NCBI GenBank assembly: GCA_963784135.1
Contig: CAWAQG010000016.1
Location: 1-64,000 of the forward strand
Length of the DNA: 64,000 bases
From: JADFXI01 sp963784135
GTDB lineage: Bacteria > Nitrospirota > Thermodesulfovibrionia > Thermodesulfovibrionales > Dissulfurispiraceae
Reading direction: 5' to 3'
Shown one piece after another: positions 1 to 7,612 of the stretch (within the stretch, counting starts at the first letter, position 1; each line of letters opens with the position of its first letter). The position numbers were made by a program, and so were the translations under genes. The notes beneath the pieces were generated by a model that was not told the origin of the DNA, made no database searches, and saw only the letters and a list, made by a program, of their open reading frames with translations.

Positions 1-1765
1 ATGCATTCAGTGTCGTGCCTGGTTTGAGAAAGAAAGAGGCGAGAGAATAGCTCCCTGAATAGTTAAAAGGAGCGGTGGCTCCGGCAACTGCGGAGGGCGG
101 CTGGGAGCCGCTATTTGACAGGGATGTATCGGCGCTGAAGGGTCTGGCCTGAGAGATATCCGAAACAACATGCCAGCCTCCATCCGGTCCATAATATGAA
201 TACTGTGTTGTCGGGATGCTTTGCGTCGTGCATGCTGATGAGTTGACATTGAACGGGCCGTACGCGACCAAATAGTAATCACCCGCGGATGGACCCTGAT
301 ACCTCGTATTCAGGGTAATGGTTTCTCCGGGCGCATAGAACATTTTATCCGTGGTTACGTCTATCAGATTGTCTGTTGGACTCGGCATAATGAACTCCGA
401 AAATGCGAGGCGGGCATTCCGGAAATCGCCGAGGACCATTAATAAAAGGGTGTTGTTATATATTTTTGCCCTGCATTGACCCTCGGCTGAATAAGGCAGC
501 AGCGCTTGCCTGGCAGCCCAATTTTTTCCGTCAGTACTGAAACGGTACATTATATTGCCGTCTGCTCCGTCCGCGTCAATCGGTTTGTCCGGAGAGTCAT
601 CCCAAACACCGTGGAATCTGCCTGCCGAGTCGACGAGGAGCTTTGATGACGCTCCGGCCCGTGCAGGAGAAGCCCCTGTAGTCTTCCCCTCAACTGTCTC
701 CATTGCCCATGTATTGCCGCTTGTCAGATTGCCGATGATATTGGATGTCCCCTCCTGCCTCCCTGTGGAATCGGTTGCATATCGGTAACTGGCGACCCAT
801 GGCGTTCCGCTGCTGTCCGTGATCATGTCGGTCCAGAATTCATTTTCAGATATGTTGCCGGAACTGTCAACCTCAGAGCTGGTCCAGGTGGTAAGATCAT
901 CGGAGTATGCGTACCATAATTTATGTCCTGCCCCCGGCGGGAAATACACCGCAGTCACACCCGCCGTAACAGGGTTGTTTTGGCTCGGGTATTCACTGCT
1001 CAAAGTAACAGCGTTATGGTCCCCCCAAAGAATATGGTAGCGTTTGTGCGCCGTATCGTAAACAAAACCGGCCAGCCTGTAATACTGGGCACTATTTGCC
1101 GGGAGGTTTAAAACGTTGGAAGTCCATTTATTGGTGCTGCCGGCAGTCGGAACGAGTATTCTCAGTGCCCCTGGAAAAGGCTGCGAACGACAGCATGACC
1201 CGTCAGGATTTAAGAATACCTGATACTCGCGTGCAAAAACAGGATTGCCATTCGCATCAAGTTGCATGCGGGTATTGAACCCCCCCGGAGATACATAAAC
1301 CTTTGGGCCTGGAACGCCGCCCTTTATAGTTTGATACACAAGTCCTGTGCCGTCGGCGCTTGTGCCTGATCCATCCGCACTGGACCCCTGAAAGCTCTGA
1401 GTTATATAACAGACATTAACAGTGTCTGAATTTTTATCATATATTAAAAAAGTGGAGATGGACCCTAACAAGCCGTTTCCATCCAATACTATCCTGTTTG
1501 CTTCGGAAGGCCATTGGCCGCCCACTTGCTTGCTTGTATAAATGATTTGGGTTTTGTTTTGGCCCACCACCGGCAAGGCATATACCGCATGAACGGTACC
1601 ATCCGGACTTACATCGAAATCATAAGAGTAAAGTCTTCTGGAATAGGATTGTTCCGAATTTTCCAAAGTAACATCAGAAGTTTTGATAAGTTGCGCGCTG
1701 ACATTGACAGCCGGCAGGAGCGCCATTAAAAATGCCATGGAAATAAGAATAAAATGTTTTTTCAT
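1..1765 (-). CDS. Secreted protein of unknown function, partial at the window edge
   Basis: Reading the minus strand from the ATG at 1765 gives an uninterrupted frame of about 588 codons that continues past base 1, so the C-terminus is missing. The N-terminus is a clear Sec signal peptide (MKKHFILISMAFLMALLPA, cleavage likely after NVSA). The body has repeated Trp/Asp/Gly-rich stretches such as TWAMET, KNWAARQ and RFHGVWDDSPD, resembling BNR/sialidase-type beta-propeller blades; that fold is inferred, not shown. A Ser/Thr/Gly-rich section near the window edge resembles a linker or beta-sandwich. It lies 34 bp downstream of the SLH protein in the same direction, so both may be surface-exposed products of one transcript. 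No catalytic motif recognised. Confidence 0.75.
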   Translation of the reverse strand, partial: MKKHFILISMAFLMALLPAVNVSAQLIKTSDVTLENSEQSYSRRLYSYDFDVSPDGTVHAVYALPVVGQNKTQIIYTSKQVGGQWPSEANRIVLDGNGLLGSISTFLIYDKNSDTVNVCYITQSFQGSSADGSGTSADGTGLVYQTIKGGVPGPKVYVSPGGFNTRMQLDANGNPVFAREYQVFLNPDGSCCRSQPFPGALRILVPTAGSTNKWTSNVLNLPANSAQYYRLAGFVYDTAHKRYHILWGDHNAVTLSSEYPSQNNPVTAGVTAVYFPPGAGHKLWYAYSDDLTTWTSSEVDSSGNISENEFWTDMITDSSGTPWVASYRYATDSTGRQEGTSNIIGNLTSGNTWAMETVEGKTTGASPARAGASSKLLVDSAGRFHGVWDDSPDKPIDADGADGNIMYRFSTDGKNWAARQALLPYSAEGQCRAKIYNNTLLLMVLGDFRNARLAFSEFIMPSPTDNLIDVTTDKMFYAPGETITLNTRYQGPSAGDYYLVAYGPFNVNSSACTTQSIPTTQYSYYGPDGGWHVVSDISQARPFSADTSLSNSGSQPPSAVAGATAPFNYSGSYSLASFFLKPGTTLNA

Positions 1766-1799
1766 GCACTCTCCGTCCATTCTAATTGATATTTCATAA

Positions 1800-3197
1800 T
1801 TAGTTGCAGCCCGGGCTTTGGAAGCCATAGTTGCCGCTGCTGTCCGGGCTGAGAGATATTGTCACACCTGAAATTGATGTGCCGTTTGATGTTGTCGTTG
1901 CATACGGACTTGGTGTTGCAGCGAGCGCTGCCGTCGCTGTTGCCGTTGCTCCGCATGAAAGCAGTGCCGTTGTCGACTGGGCCGTATATCCTGACGCTGA
2001 CACGCCAATTGTTATCAAGGTTGTCTGGTTCTGGTTCGATGAAAGACCTGTAAACACGGCTGAACCATTTGTGTCTGTCGAAGCAGTCTGTGTCCCTGCC
2101 GTCACAGCCGCCCCCTGTATCGCAGCCCCTGTCGCAGAATCCGTTACCGCCACGCTGAGAACAGCCGTTGTACACGCCGTCGTAGGACATGAACTGCCCT
2201 GAAACGCCCTGAACAGAAACGCAGCCATCTGGTCCCTTGTCACATAATCAGAAGGACAGTAGTTGCCGTTTCCGCATCCTGTCGTTATCCCCAGTTCATC
2301 GAGCTTCTTTATGTACTTGCAAAATTGGCTGCTGCTGGCAACATCACCAAAAACACTCCCTGAGCTGCAATAATCCGAAGGAGGCTCCCCTGATACCGCC
2401 CTCACCAGAAAGGCAGCCATCTGGTCTCTCGTTACGTTTTGGTCAGGACAGTAATTGCCTCCGCCGCATCCCGTCGTTATCTGTAAATCGCCAAGCCTCT
2501 TTATGTAGTTGCAGAATCCGTCAGTTGCTGAAACATCATTGAACTTCGAGCCCGACGCGCAATAGTCTGAAGGTGGCTCACCCTCTTTTGCCCTCACTAT
2601 GAACGCTGCCATCTGCGCTCTTGTCACATCGTTTGCCGGACAATAGTTGCCGTTTCCGCACCCCTGTGTTATGCCGGCACACGCTATTGCATGAATATAG
2701 TCCCTGAAACTGTCCGACGCTGTTACGTCACCGAAGTTTATGCCGCACGATGTGCATGCACTGGCTGCCTGCTCGGTGATTACAAACGGCGAGGTGAGTA
2801 CGGATATGTTTATATCACCTGATTTGCTGCCGGAACTTGTATTGGCAGCCACTTTGTAGCTTATTATGCCGCTCCCTGTGCCGGAGGCTGTGCTGCTGTA
2901 ACAGACGCCTGTGGGGCAGGTGTATGAGAATGTCAGCCATGAGGAATCGGATGTTGCCCCCCATGCCTGATTGCAGGTGGAGGATGAAGGGGTAAAGGTT
3001 ATTGTGCCTGAGCCGCCTGTTGCGCCGAAGGTGGCTGCCGAGGCAGCAGGGCTCGCGCTGTATGTGCATGATGTTACGGAAAAGGCTATGCCTGGATTGA
3101 AGCAAAAGATTGATAATATGGCAAAGAAGCCGGCTATTACCCAATAATCAAATTTGCTTTGAAATGTATCGTTAAACACTCCACGAATCTTGACCAT
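1800..3197 (-). CDS. Secreted protein with BACON-like domain, three Cys-rich SLH repeats and an Ig/CarboxypepD_reg-like domain
   Basis: Start chosen at the ATG at 3197 because a GAGGG Shine-Dalgarno lies 7 nt upstream; an upstream in-frame ATG at 3245 lacks one. The 465-aa product has a membrane/signal segment at about 18-38 and a BACON-like beta domain (about 40-140, with SSWLTFS). Three SLH-like repeats follow (about 155-345), each ending in a VTRxQMAAFxxRA motif preceded by CGxGNYCP. An Ig-like segment (AVTDSATGAAIQGAAV) completes it. SLH domains normally attach proteins to cell-surface polymers. The conserved Cys pairs inside each SLH repeat are unusual and suggest disulfide stabilisation. 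It probably forms a unit with the downstream secreted protein. The substrate is unknown. Confidence 0.85.
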   Translation of the reverse strand: MVKIRGVFNDTFQSKFDYWVIAGFFAILSIFCFNPGIAFSVTSCTYSASPAASAATFGATGGSGTITFTPSSSTCNQAWGATSDSSWLTFSYTCPTGVCYSSTASGTGSGIISYKVAANTSSGSKSGDINISVLTSPFVITEQAASACTSCGINFGDVTASDSFRDYIHAIACAGITQGCGNGNYCPANDVTRAQMAAFIVRAKEGEPPSDYCASGSKFNDVSATDGFCNYIKRLGDLQITTGCGGGNYCPDQNVTRDQMAAFLVRAVSGEPPSDYCSSGSVFGDVASSSQFCKYIKKLDELGITTGCGNGNYCPSDYVTRDQMAAFLFRAFQGSSCPTTACTTAVLSVAVTDSATGAAIQGAAVTAGTQTASTDTNGSAVFTGLSSNQNQTTLITIGVSASGYTAQSTTALLSCGATATATAALAATPSPYATTTSNGTSISGVTISLSPDSSGNYGFQSPGCN

Positions 3198-3332
3198 GCA
3201 ATATCCCTCTGCCAAAAACAATTGGTCTGAAATAAAACGATGCATTCAGCTTTGATATGATTTAATAATATTTTTTGCGGCATTGTCAAGGCTTTGACTT
3301 GCCTCAGCTAAGATCACGTCGAAACTGAATCG

Positions 3333-3500
3333 TTGCCTCATAATATAAAAATCACGTCGAAATAATTTTTGTCTTTAGCCTCATACTGACCGGTCGTCAT
3401 ACCCGCGAAGGCGGGTATCCACACTTTTAAAAGAATGGATTCCCGCTTACTACCTGCGGGAATGACGTAATTATTTGGACGTGATTTTTATATGAGGCAA
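3333..3500. repeat. Compound inverted-repeat element (MITE-like) in a 370-bp gene-free gap
   Basis: Outer arms at 3333-3367 and 3469-3500 are near-perfect inverted repeats (TTGCCTCATA...CACGTC). Inside lie two GTCATTCCCGC-type hairpins (3395-3420 and 3437-3467). A degenerate copy of the outer arm also occurs just upstream (AATCGTTGCC). No open frame is present. The arrangement fits a non-autonomous mobile repeat placed between the divergent surface-protein and polysaccharide genes. Related hairpins lie near 24.9, 33.8, 53.5, 54.4 and 56.8 kb. Confidence 0.75.
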
Positions 3501-3567
3501 TGCGGGCTTAGCATTCAGGGGTTGTTGATTTTTCTAACAGTTCCGCTTTATTCTAATTATAGTATAT

Positions 3568-4542
3568 ATGGTAGAAGGAGTTGCGTATCAGAGGAAAACA
3601 GAGTTGAAAGCTGCTTGCGTTAATGACCCCGTTGTAAGCATTGTATTCCTGAACTATAACCGGCTGGATGAAACGAAGATAACCATAGAGAAACTGTTAG
3701 TTTGTGCTGAGAATAAGGCTATTGAAGTTATTGCGGTCGACAATGGCTCGACTGACGGCACTGCCGAATTCCTCGACGGGTTGAAAGACAAGCTGCGTGT
3801 TATTTTGCTGGAACATAATCAGGGAATCGAAGGGTATAACAGGGGATTTGAGGCTGCGAGAGGAGAAATACTTATAGTTCTCGATGATGATTCCCACATT
3901 GAACATGACGCCATAGATAAGGCCCTGGAATTGTTTGCCGGGGACCCGAAAGTCGGCATCGTTGCTTTTAGAATTGTCGACAGCCAGGGCAAGCGGTTCA
4001 ATACCTGGCATATCCCTGCTTCTGATTGCTTGCAGGAATCCTTTGCATTTGTCGGCTGCGGTTTTGCGATAAGGCGGGAAGTGTTCCGGAGGATAGGCTA
4101 TTATCCGGAGCATTTCTTTATTTACCATAATGAGATATTTGTCGCTATAAGGACAAAACTGCTGGGCTATAAAGTGCTTTTTGATCCCTCATGCCAGGCT
4201 GTTCATAGGTCTGTCGGGCTGCCGAGAGACCCTTCCCGCAGGATTTATTATACTCTCAGGAATACCCTGTATCTGATATGGACGTACTATCCATTGCCTA
4301 TAGCAATATATCTGATGGCGTCCAGACTTTTCATCAGTTTTTGCCTGGCCCTCTTTTACCATAAAGTCGGGGTCGCGCTTAAAGCGTTTCGGGATTTTGC
4401 CGCACACAGGCCGGAACGTGTTTTTTTGAGCGGAAAAGATAGGAGGATGGTCCTCGCTCCTTTTTTCCGCCATAACAGCATATTGCATAGAATTTGTTTT
4501 GTATCGGATATAAGGCTTTTGGTCAGGTCCGTGTGCGGGTGA
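3568..4542 (+). CDS. Family 2 glycosyltransferase
   Basis: The 324-aa protein has a GT-A fold signature: N-terminal VSIVFLNYNR, VIAVDNGSTDGT and a nucleotide-sugar/metal motif VLDDDS near residue 105. It is closest in style to rhamnosyltransferase-like GT2 enzymes of cell-surface polysaccharide pathways. A hydrophobic stretch around residues 245-270 may mediate membrane association. The next gene begins 7 bp downstream, so the two GT2 genes are likely co-transcribed. Donor and acceptor cannot be read from the sequence. The ATG at 3568 was taken as the start; ATG is followed by a non-conserved leader of about 20 residues, so the true start could be slightly later. Confidence 0.9.
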   Translation: MVEGVAYQRKTELKAACVNDPVVSIVFLNYNRLDETKITIEKLLVCAENKAIEVIAVDNGSTDGTAEFLDGLKDKLRVILLEHNQGIEGYNRGFEAARGEILIVLDDDSHIEHDAIDKALELFAGDPKVGIVAFRIVDSQGKRFNTWHIPASDCLQESFAFVGCGFAIRREVFRRIGYYPEHFFIYHNEIFVAIRTKLLGYKVLFDPSCQAVHRSVGLPRDPSRRIYYTLRNTLYLIWTYYPLPIAIYLMASRLFISFCLALFYHKVGVALKAFRDFAAHRPERVFLSGKDRRMVLAPFFRHNSILHRICFVSDIRLLVRSVCG

Positions 4543-4549
4543 TCGCCGC

Positions 4550-5494
4550 GTGAATCAGGGCGAGGAAGAGAGCGAGTCACGGCTTAGCGTAATTGTTCCG
4601 GCATTGAACGCGGGCAGTCTTATAGGGCCACTCATTAAAGCCTTGAAGGCCCAGACGGTCAGCGCTGAAATAGTGGTGGTGGATTCATCCTCCCATGACG
4701 ACACCGCCCGTATTGCCGGGTCTTTAGGGGCCAGGGTGCTTACGGTAAAGAGGGAGGATTTCGATCATGGGGGCACCAGGAACCTCGGCATAAATAGTTC
4801 GGAGGGAGAAATCATTATTTTCTTCACCCAGGACGCTCTGCCTTATGACAAGCATGCTCTGGAGAGGCTTGCAGCGCCTTTTCGCGCCGATGTACGGGTT
4901 GGTGGTGCTTATGGAAGGCAGCTGCCTTACCCCGGCTCCACGGTTTTTGCCGCACACTCGCGACTATTCAATTATGGTGAGACCTCTTTTGTAAAGTCAC
5001 CGGAGGATGGGGGACGGGGGGTAAAGGTCCCCTTTCTGTCCAATTCTTTTGCAGCGTACAGGAGGAGTGCCCTGAAAGAAATCGGCCTTTTTAAGGAAGG
5101 CCTTATCTCAACGGAGGACACATATGCAGGGGCCAGGATGCTTATGGCCGGGTATAAGATCGCTTACGCAGCGGACGCCATGGTGTACCATTCCCACAAC
5201 TATACTTTTCTGGAGGAATTTCAGCGCTACTTTGACATAGGGGTCTTTCACCGCAGTGAGAAATGGATTATGGAGACCTTCGGAAGGGCGGAGGGAGAAG
5301 GAAGCAGGTTTGTACTGTCTGAGTTGCAATATATAGTTGGCGAGGCCAAATACGGTCTTCTGCCCGAATTTTTTGTCCGGAATAGTTTAAAATACCTTGG
5401 CTTCGCCCTGGGGCGGCATTATGAAAAGCTCCCCCTGAAAATCATAAGAAAAATCAGCAGGAACAAAAATTATTGGACAAAAATTAAAGGATAG
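4550..5494 (+). CDS. Family 2 glycosyltransferase (rhamnosyltransferase-like)
   Basis: The frame starts with GTG at 4550, 7 bp after the preceding GT2 stop. The 314-aa product has LSVIVPALNAG, IVVVDSSSHDDT and IFFTQDALP (the DxD-equivalent, near residue 93). It also has the ISTEDTYAGARMLMAGYKI region typical of rhamnosyltransferases of O-antigen and exopolysaccharide assembly. It would act at the cytoplasmic face of the inner membrane on a lipid-linked acceptor. The stop codon is followed after 7 bp by a word hairpin and then the WbaP-like gene, so these three genes form a small polysaccharide module separate from the main cluster at 13.6-28.4 kb. Sugar specificity is inferred only. Confidence 0.9.
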   Translation: MNQGEEESESRLSVIVPALNAGSLIGPLIKALKAQTVSAEIVVVDSSSHDDTARIAGSLGARVLTVKREDFDHGGTRNLGINSSEGEIIIFFTQDALPYDKHALERLAAPFRADVRVGGAYGRQLPYPGSTVFAAHSRLFNYGETSFVKSPEDGGRGVKVPFLSNSFAAYRRSALKEIGLFKEGLISTEDTYAGARMLMAGYKIAYAADAMVYHSHNYTFLEEFQRYFDIGVFHRSEKWIMETFGRAEGEGSRFVLSELQYIVGEAKYGLLPEFFVRNSLKYLGFALGRHYEKLPLKIIRKISRNKNYWTKIKG

Positions 5495-5501
5495 GCAAAA
5501 A

Positions 5502-5617
5502 AACAGGCAATAGGCTATGGGCAATGGGCAATAGGCACGAACAAAGAGACGGTTGGCAAAAGATTATGAAGAGATTTTCTCTTTTCCTATTGCCTATAGC
5601 CCATAGCCTATAGCCTG
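5502..5617. repeat. Word hairpin 1 (AATAGGC/TATGGGC words)
   Basis: The left arm 5502-5535 consists of 7-bp words of the type AATAGGC, TATGGGC, AATGGGC. The right arm 5586-5617 is the approximate reverse complement (CCTATTGCCTATAGCCCATA). A spacer of about 50 bp separates them. The element fills the gap between the GT2 stop (5494) and the ATG of the WbaP-like gene (5626), which has no recognisable Shine-Dalgarno. Confidence 0.85.
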
Positions 5618-5625
5618 AATTTGTT

Positions 5626-7080
5626 ATGCGGATCGGTAACGGGTATAAAGAAATTGGCGGTATCGGGGCGCTTGTCTCGCTGGACATCGCATCTTTTTAT
5701 CTGTCCCTGTTTCTTGCTTATTACGCGCGCAAATTTCTCAATACTGTTTTCACGGGTCTCATGCCTCTCGAATTCGACCTGCGCTACTTTGTACATTTCT
5801 GGTGGATGCCGGTCATCTTCATCCTCGTCCTCGCCTACGAAGGGCTTTACACGAAGAGGACGTCTTTCTGGGACGAGGCACGGGAACTGGTAAAGGCGGT
5901 CACCGTCGCTGTCATTGTTATCTTTGCGGTCACGAGTCTCGGCAAGTTCACCTACAAGATATCACGTCTTACTTTTATCATGCTATACATGTGCAGCATA
6001 GCGGTCTTCCCTCTTATGCGGCTTGCGGGGAAGAAGGCGCTATTCCGGATGAACGTCTGGAAGGAAAACCTTATTATCATCGGCGCGGGCAGGGCTGGAA
6101 AGGAAATTGCCAGGGGTTTGGACAGCGAGGGTCATCTGGGGTACAATATCCTCGGGTTCCTTGACGATGATCCGGACAAGATCGGCCGGACAATCGTGAT
6201 TAATAACAGGGAACTCAAGGTATTCGGCGAGGTGAAGAATTTCAGGAAATTCCTCTCGTTGATGAGCGTTTCAACGGTGATTATTGCAATTCCCTCATAC
6301 ACTGTGGAGGAGCTCTCGAAGCTGACTGAGAATGTTCAGAAATATGCCGGGAGCGTCCTCCTTGTGCCTGACCTGAAAGGCATTGCCCTGGTAAACACCG
6401 AACTCGAGCACCTGTCTGCGCAGCAGATGTTTATGCTGAAGATCAACAACAACCTGAAGTCGGACTTCAACAAATTTGTCAAGAAGAGCTTCGACGTTGT
6501 TTTCTCCGTTCTCTTATTGCCTTTCCTTTTTGTTCTGGTGGTCATCTTCTGGGCTTTGATACGCGCCGACTCCAGGGGCCCTGTTTTCCTCAGGCAGGAC
6601 AGGATCGGCAAGGATGGAAAGGTTTTCAAATGCATAAAGTTCAGGACCATGTTCGGGAACGCTGATGAAATATTGGACAACTATCTCGAAAAGAACGAAG
6701 AGGCCAGGGCAGAGTGGAGCCGGTACAAAAAACTTCGTGATTATGATCCGCGCGTGACACGGGTGGGCAAGTTCCTGAGAAGGACCTCCCTGGACGAACT
6801 GCCCCAGATATTCAATGTGCTTGCCGGCGATATGAGTTTTTTCGGCCCGCGGCCTTATCTGCCTGAGGAGGAGGAGGAGATACGGGGATACTCCGATCTG
6901 ATCTTCCTCACCAGCCCCGGCATCACCGGGCTATGGCAGGTCTCCGGCAGGAACATACTCGATTTCGAAGAGAGGGTGAAGCTTGACACCTGGTATGTCC
7001 TGAACTGGTCCCTCTGGCTCGACATCGTTATCCTTTTCAAGACTATCAGGGTAGTTCTCAATAAGGAAGGGGCGTATTAA
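5626..7080 (+). CDS. WbaP-like polyprenyl-phosphate hexose-1-phosphate transferase
   Basis: The 484-aa integral membrane enzyme would transfer a hexose-1-phosphate to undecaprenyl phosphate, starting repeat-unit synthesis at the inner membrane. It has four to five N-terminal hydrophobic helices (about 15-130) and a nucleotide-binding-like middle domain (IIGAGRAGKEIARGL). One further hydrophobic segment (about 290-310) precedes the bacterial sugar transferase domain with KCIKFRTM (near 335), TSLDELPQI (near 388), GPRPY and PGITGLWQVSGRN. A paralogue of identical length lies at 26973-28427, and both end in LNKEGAY. Both start immediately after a word hairpin and lack a clear ribosome binding site. 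Confidence 0.93.
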   Translation: MRIGNGYKEIGGIGALVSLDIASFYLSLFLAYYARKFLNTVFTGLMPLEFDLRYFVHFWWMPVIFILVLAYEGLYTKRTSFWDEARELVKAVTVAVIVIFAVTSLGKFTYKISRLTFIMLYMCSIAVFPLMRLAGKKALFRMNVWKENLIIIGAGRAGKEIARGLDSEGHLGYNILGFLDDDPDKIGRTIVINNRELKVFGEVKNFRKFLSLMSVSTVIIAIPSYTVEELSKLTENVQKYAGSVLLVPDLKGIALVNTELEHLSAQQMFMLKINNNLKSDFNKFVKKSFDVVFSVLLLPFLFVLVVIFWALIRADSRGPVFLRQDRIGKDGKVFKCIKFRTMFGNADEILDNYLEKNEEARAEWSRYKKLRDYDPRVTRVGKFLRRTSLDELPQIFNVLAGDMSFFGPRPYLPEEEEEIRGYSDLIFLTSPGITGLWQVSGRNILDFEERVKLDTWYVLNWSLWLDIVILFKTIRVVLNKEGAY

Positions 7081-7082
7081 AA

Positions 7083-7612
7083 CAGGTTAAGGTTAAGGCT
7101 AAGGTTAAGGTTAAGGCTAAGAAAACAGAAAATACACACATGTATAAAACTTTTAAAGAGATGCCAGTCTGGCAAAAGGCAATTGAAGCTGCTGAAATAG
7201 TGTATGAACTTACGACAAAATTGCCCAGAAAAGAGGATTACGGATTTACTTCACAAATAAGAAGGTCTGCTCTTAGTATATCAGCGAATATAGCAGAAGC
7301 ATTTGGAAGAAATCATACTATGGACAAAATAAATTTCTATTATATGGCGAGAGGGTCTTTAACGGAGACTCAAAGCCATTTGGAATACGGTAAAAGAGTT
7401 GGCTATATTAATTCCCTAAAAGCTGATGAATTGGAAAAAGTTTTTTGTGATATTCACAGCGCTATAAATAAAGTAATTTTAACCTTACGAGGATCAAACA
7501 AATGACTGGTGGGCTTCCCACCATAACCTTAATCTTAATCTATTCTCTGCGGGTGTCTAAATGACAGTTCTCTTTTACATTTTAATCTTAACCTTAACCT
7601 TAGCCTTAACCT
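7083..7612. mobile_element. Word-hairpin arms enclosing a four-helix-bundle gene (candidate gene-carrying parent element)
   Basis: The left arm 7083-7121 is an array of AGGTTA/AGGCTA words. The matching right arm at 7581-7612 (with a partial copy at 7520-7540) has CCTTAACCTTAGCCTTAACC. Unlike the other hairpins, whose spacer is 20-60 bp, this one holds a complete 121-aa gene (7140-7505). The left arm begins 2 bp after the WbaP-like stop, and the right arm lies inside the first codons of rmuC. Mobility is inferred from the dispersed, gene-free relatives elsewhere in the window. Confidence 0.6.
7140..7505 (+). CDS. Four-helix-bundle protein (S23 / 23S rRNA-intervening-sequence family, Avd-related fold)
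   Basis: The 121-aa product has the family signature: MPVWQKAIEAAEIVYELT, LPRKEDYGFTSQIRRSA, SISANIAEAFGR and a C-terminal amphipathic helix. The family (TIGR02436-type) forms pentameric four-helix bundles. It includes proteins encoded in 23S rRNA intervening sequences and the Avd accessory protein of diversity-generating retroelements. No reverse transcriptase or rRNA gene is present here. The gene sits inside a pair of word-hairpin arms and looks AT-richer than its neighbours, suggesting separate ancestry. Its role is unknown; a link to the spread or maintenance of the surrounding repeats is an inference. Confidence 0.9.
   Translation: MYKTFKEMPVWQKAIEAAEIVYELTTKLPRKEDYGFTSQIRRSALSISANIAEAFGRNHTMDKINFYYMARGSLTETQSHLEYGKRVGYINSLKADELEKVFCDIHSAINKVILTLRGSNK

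Noticed and set aside
7083..7121. CRISPR-like or telomere-like short tandem repeat
   Set aside because: Units are 6-7 bp with no unique spacers, no repeat of 20-40 bp and no cas genes; each array has a facing reverse-complement partner, unlike CRISPR arrays or telomeres.
7140..7505. Remnant of a diversity-generating retroelement
   Set aside because: The Avd-like fold alone is not enough; there is no reverse transcriptase and no template/variable repeat pair with adenine-specific differences in the window.
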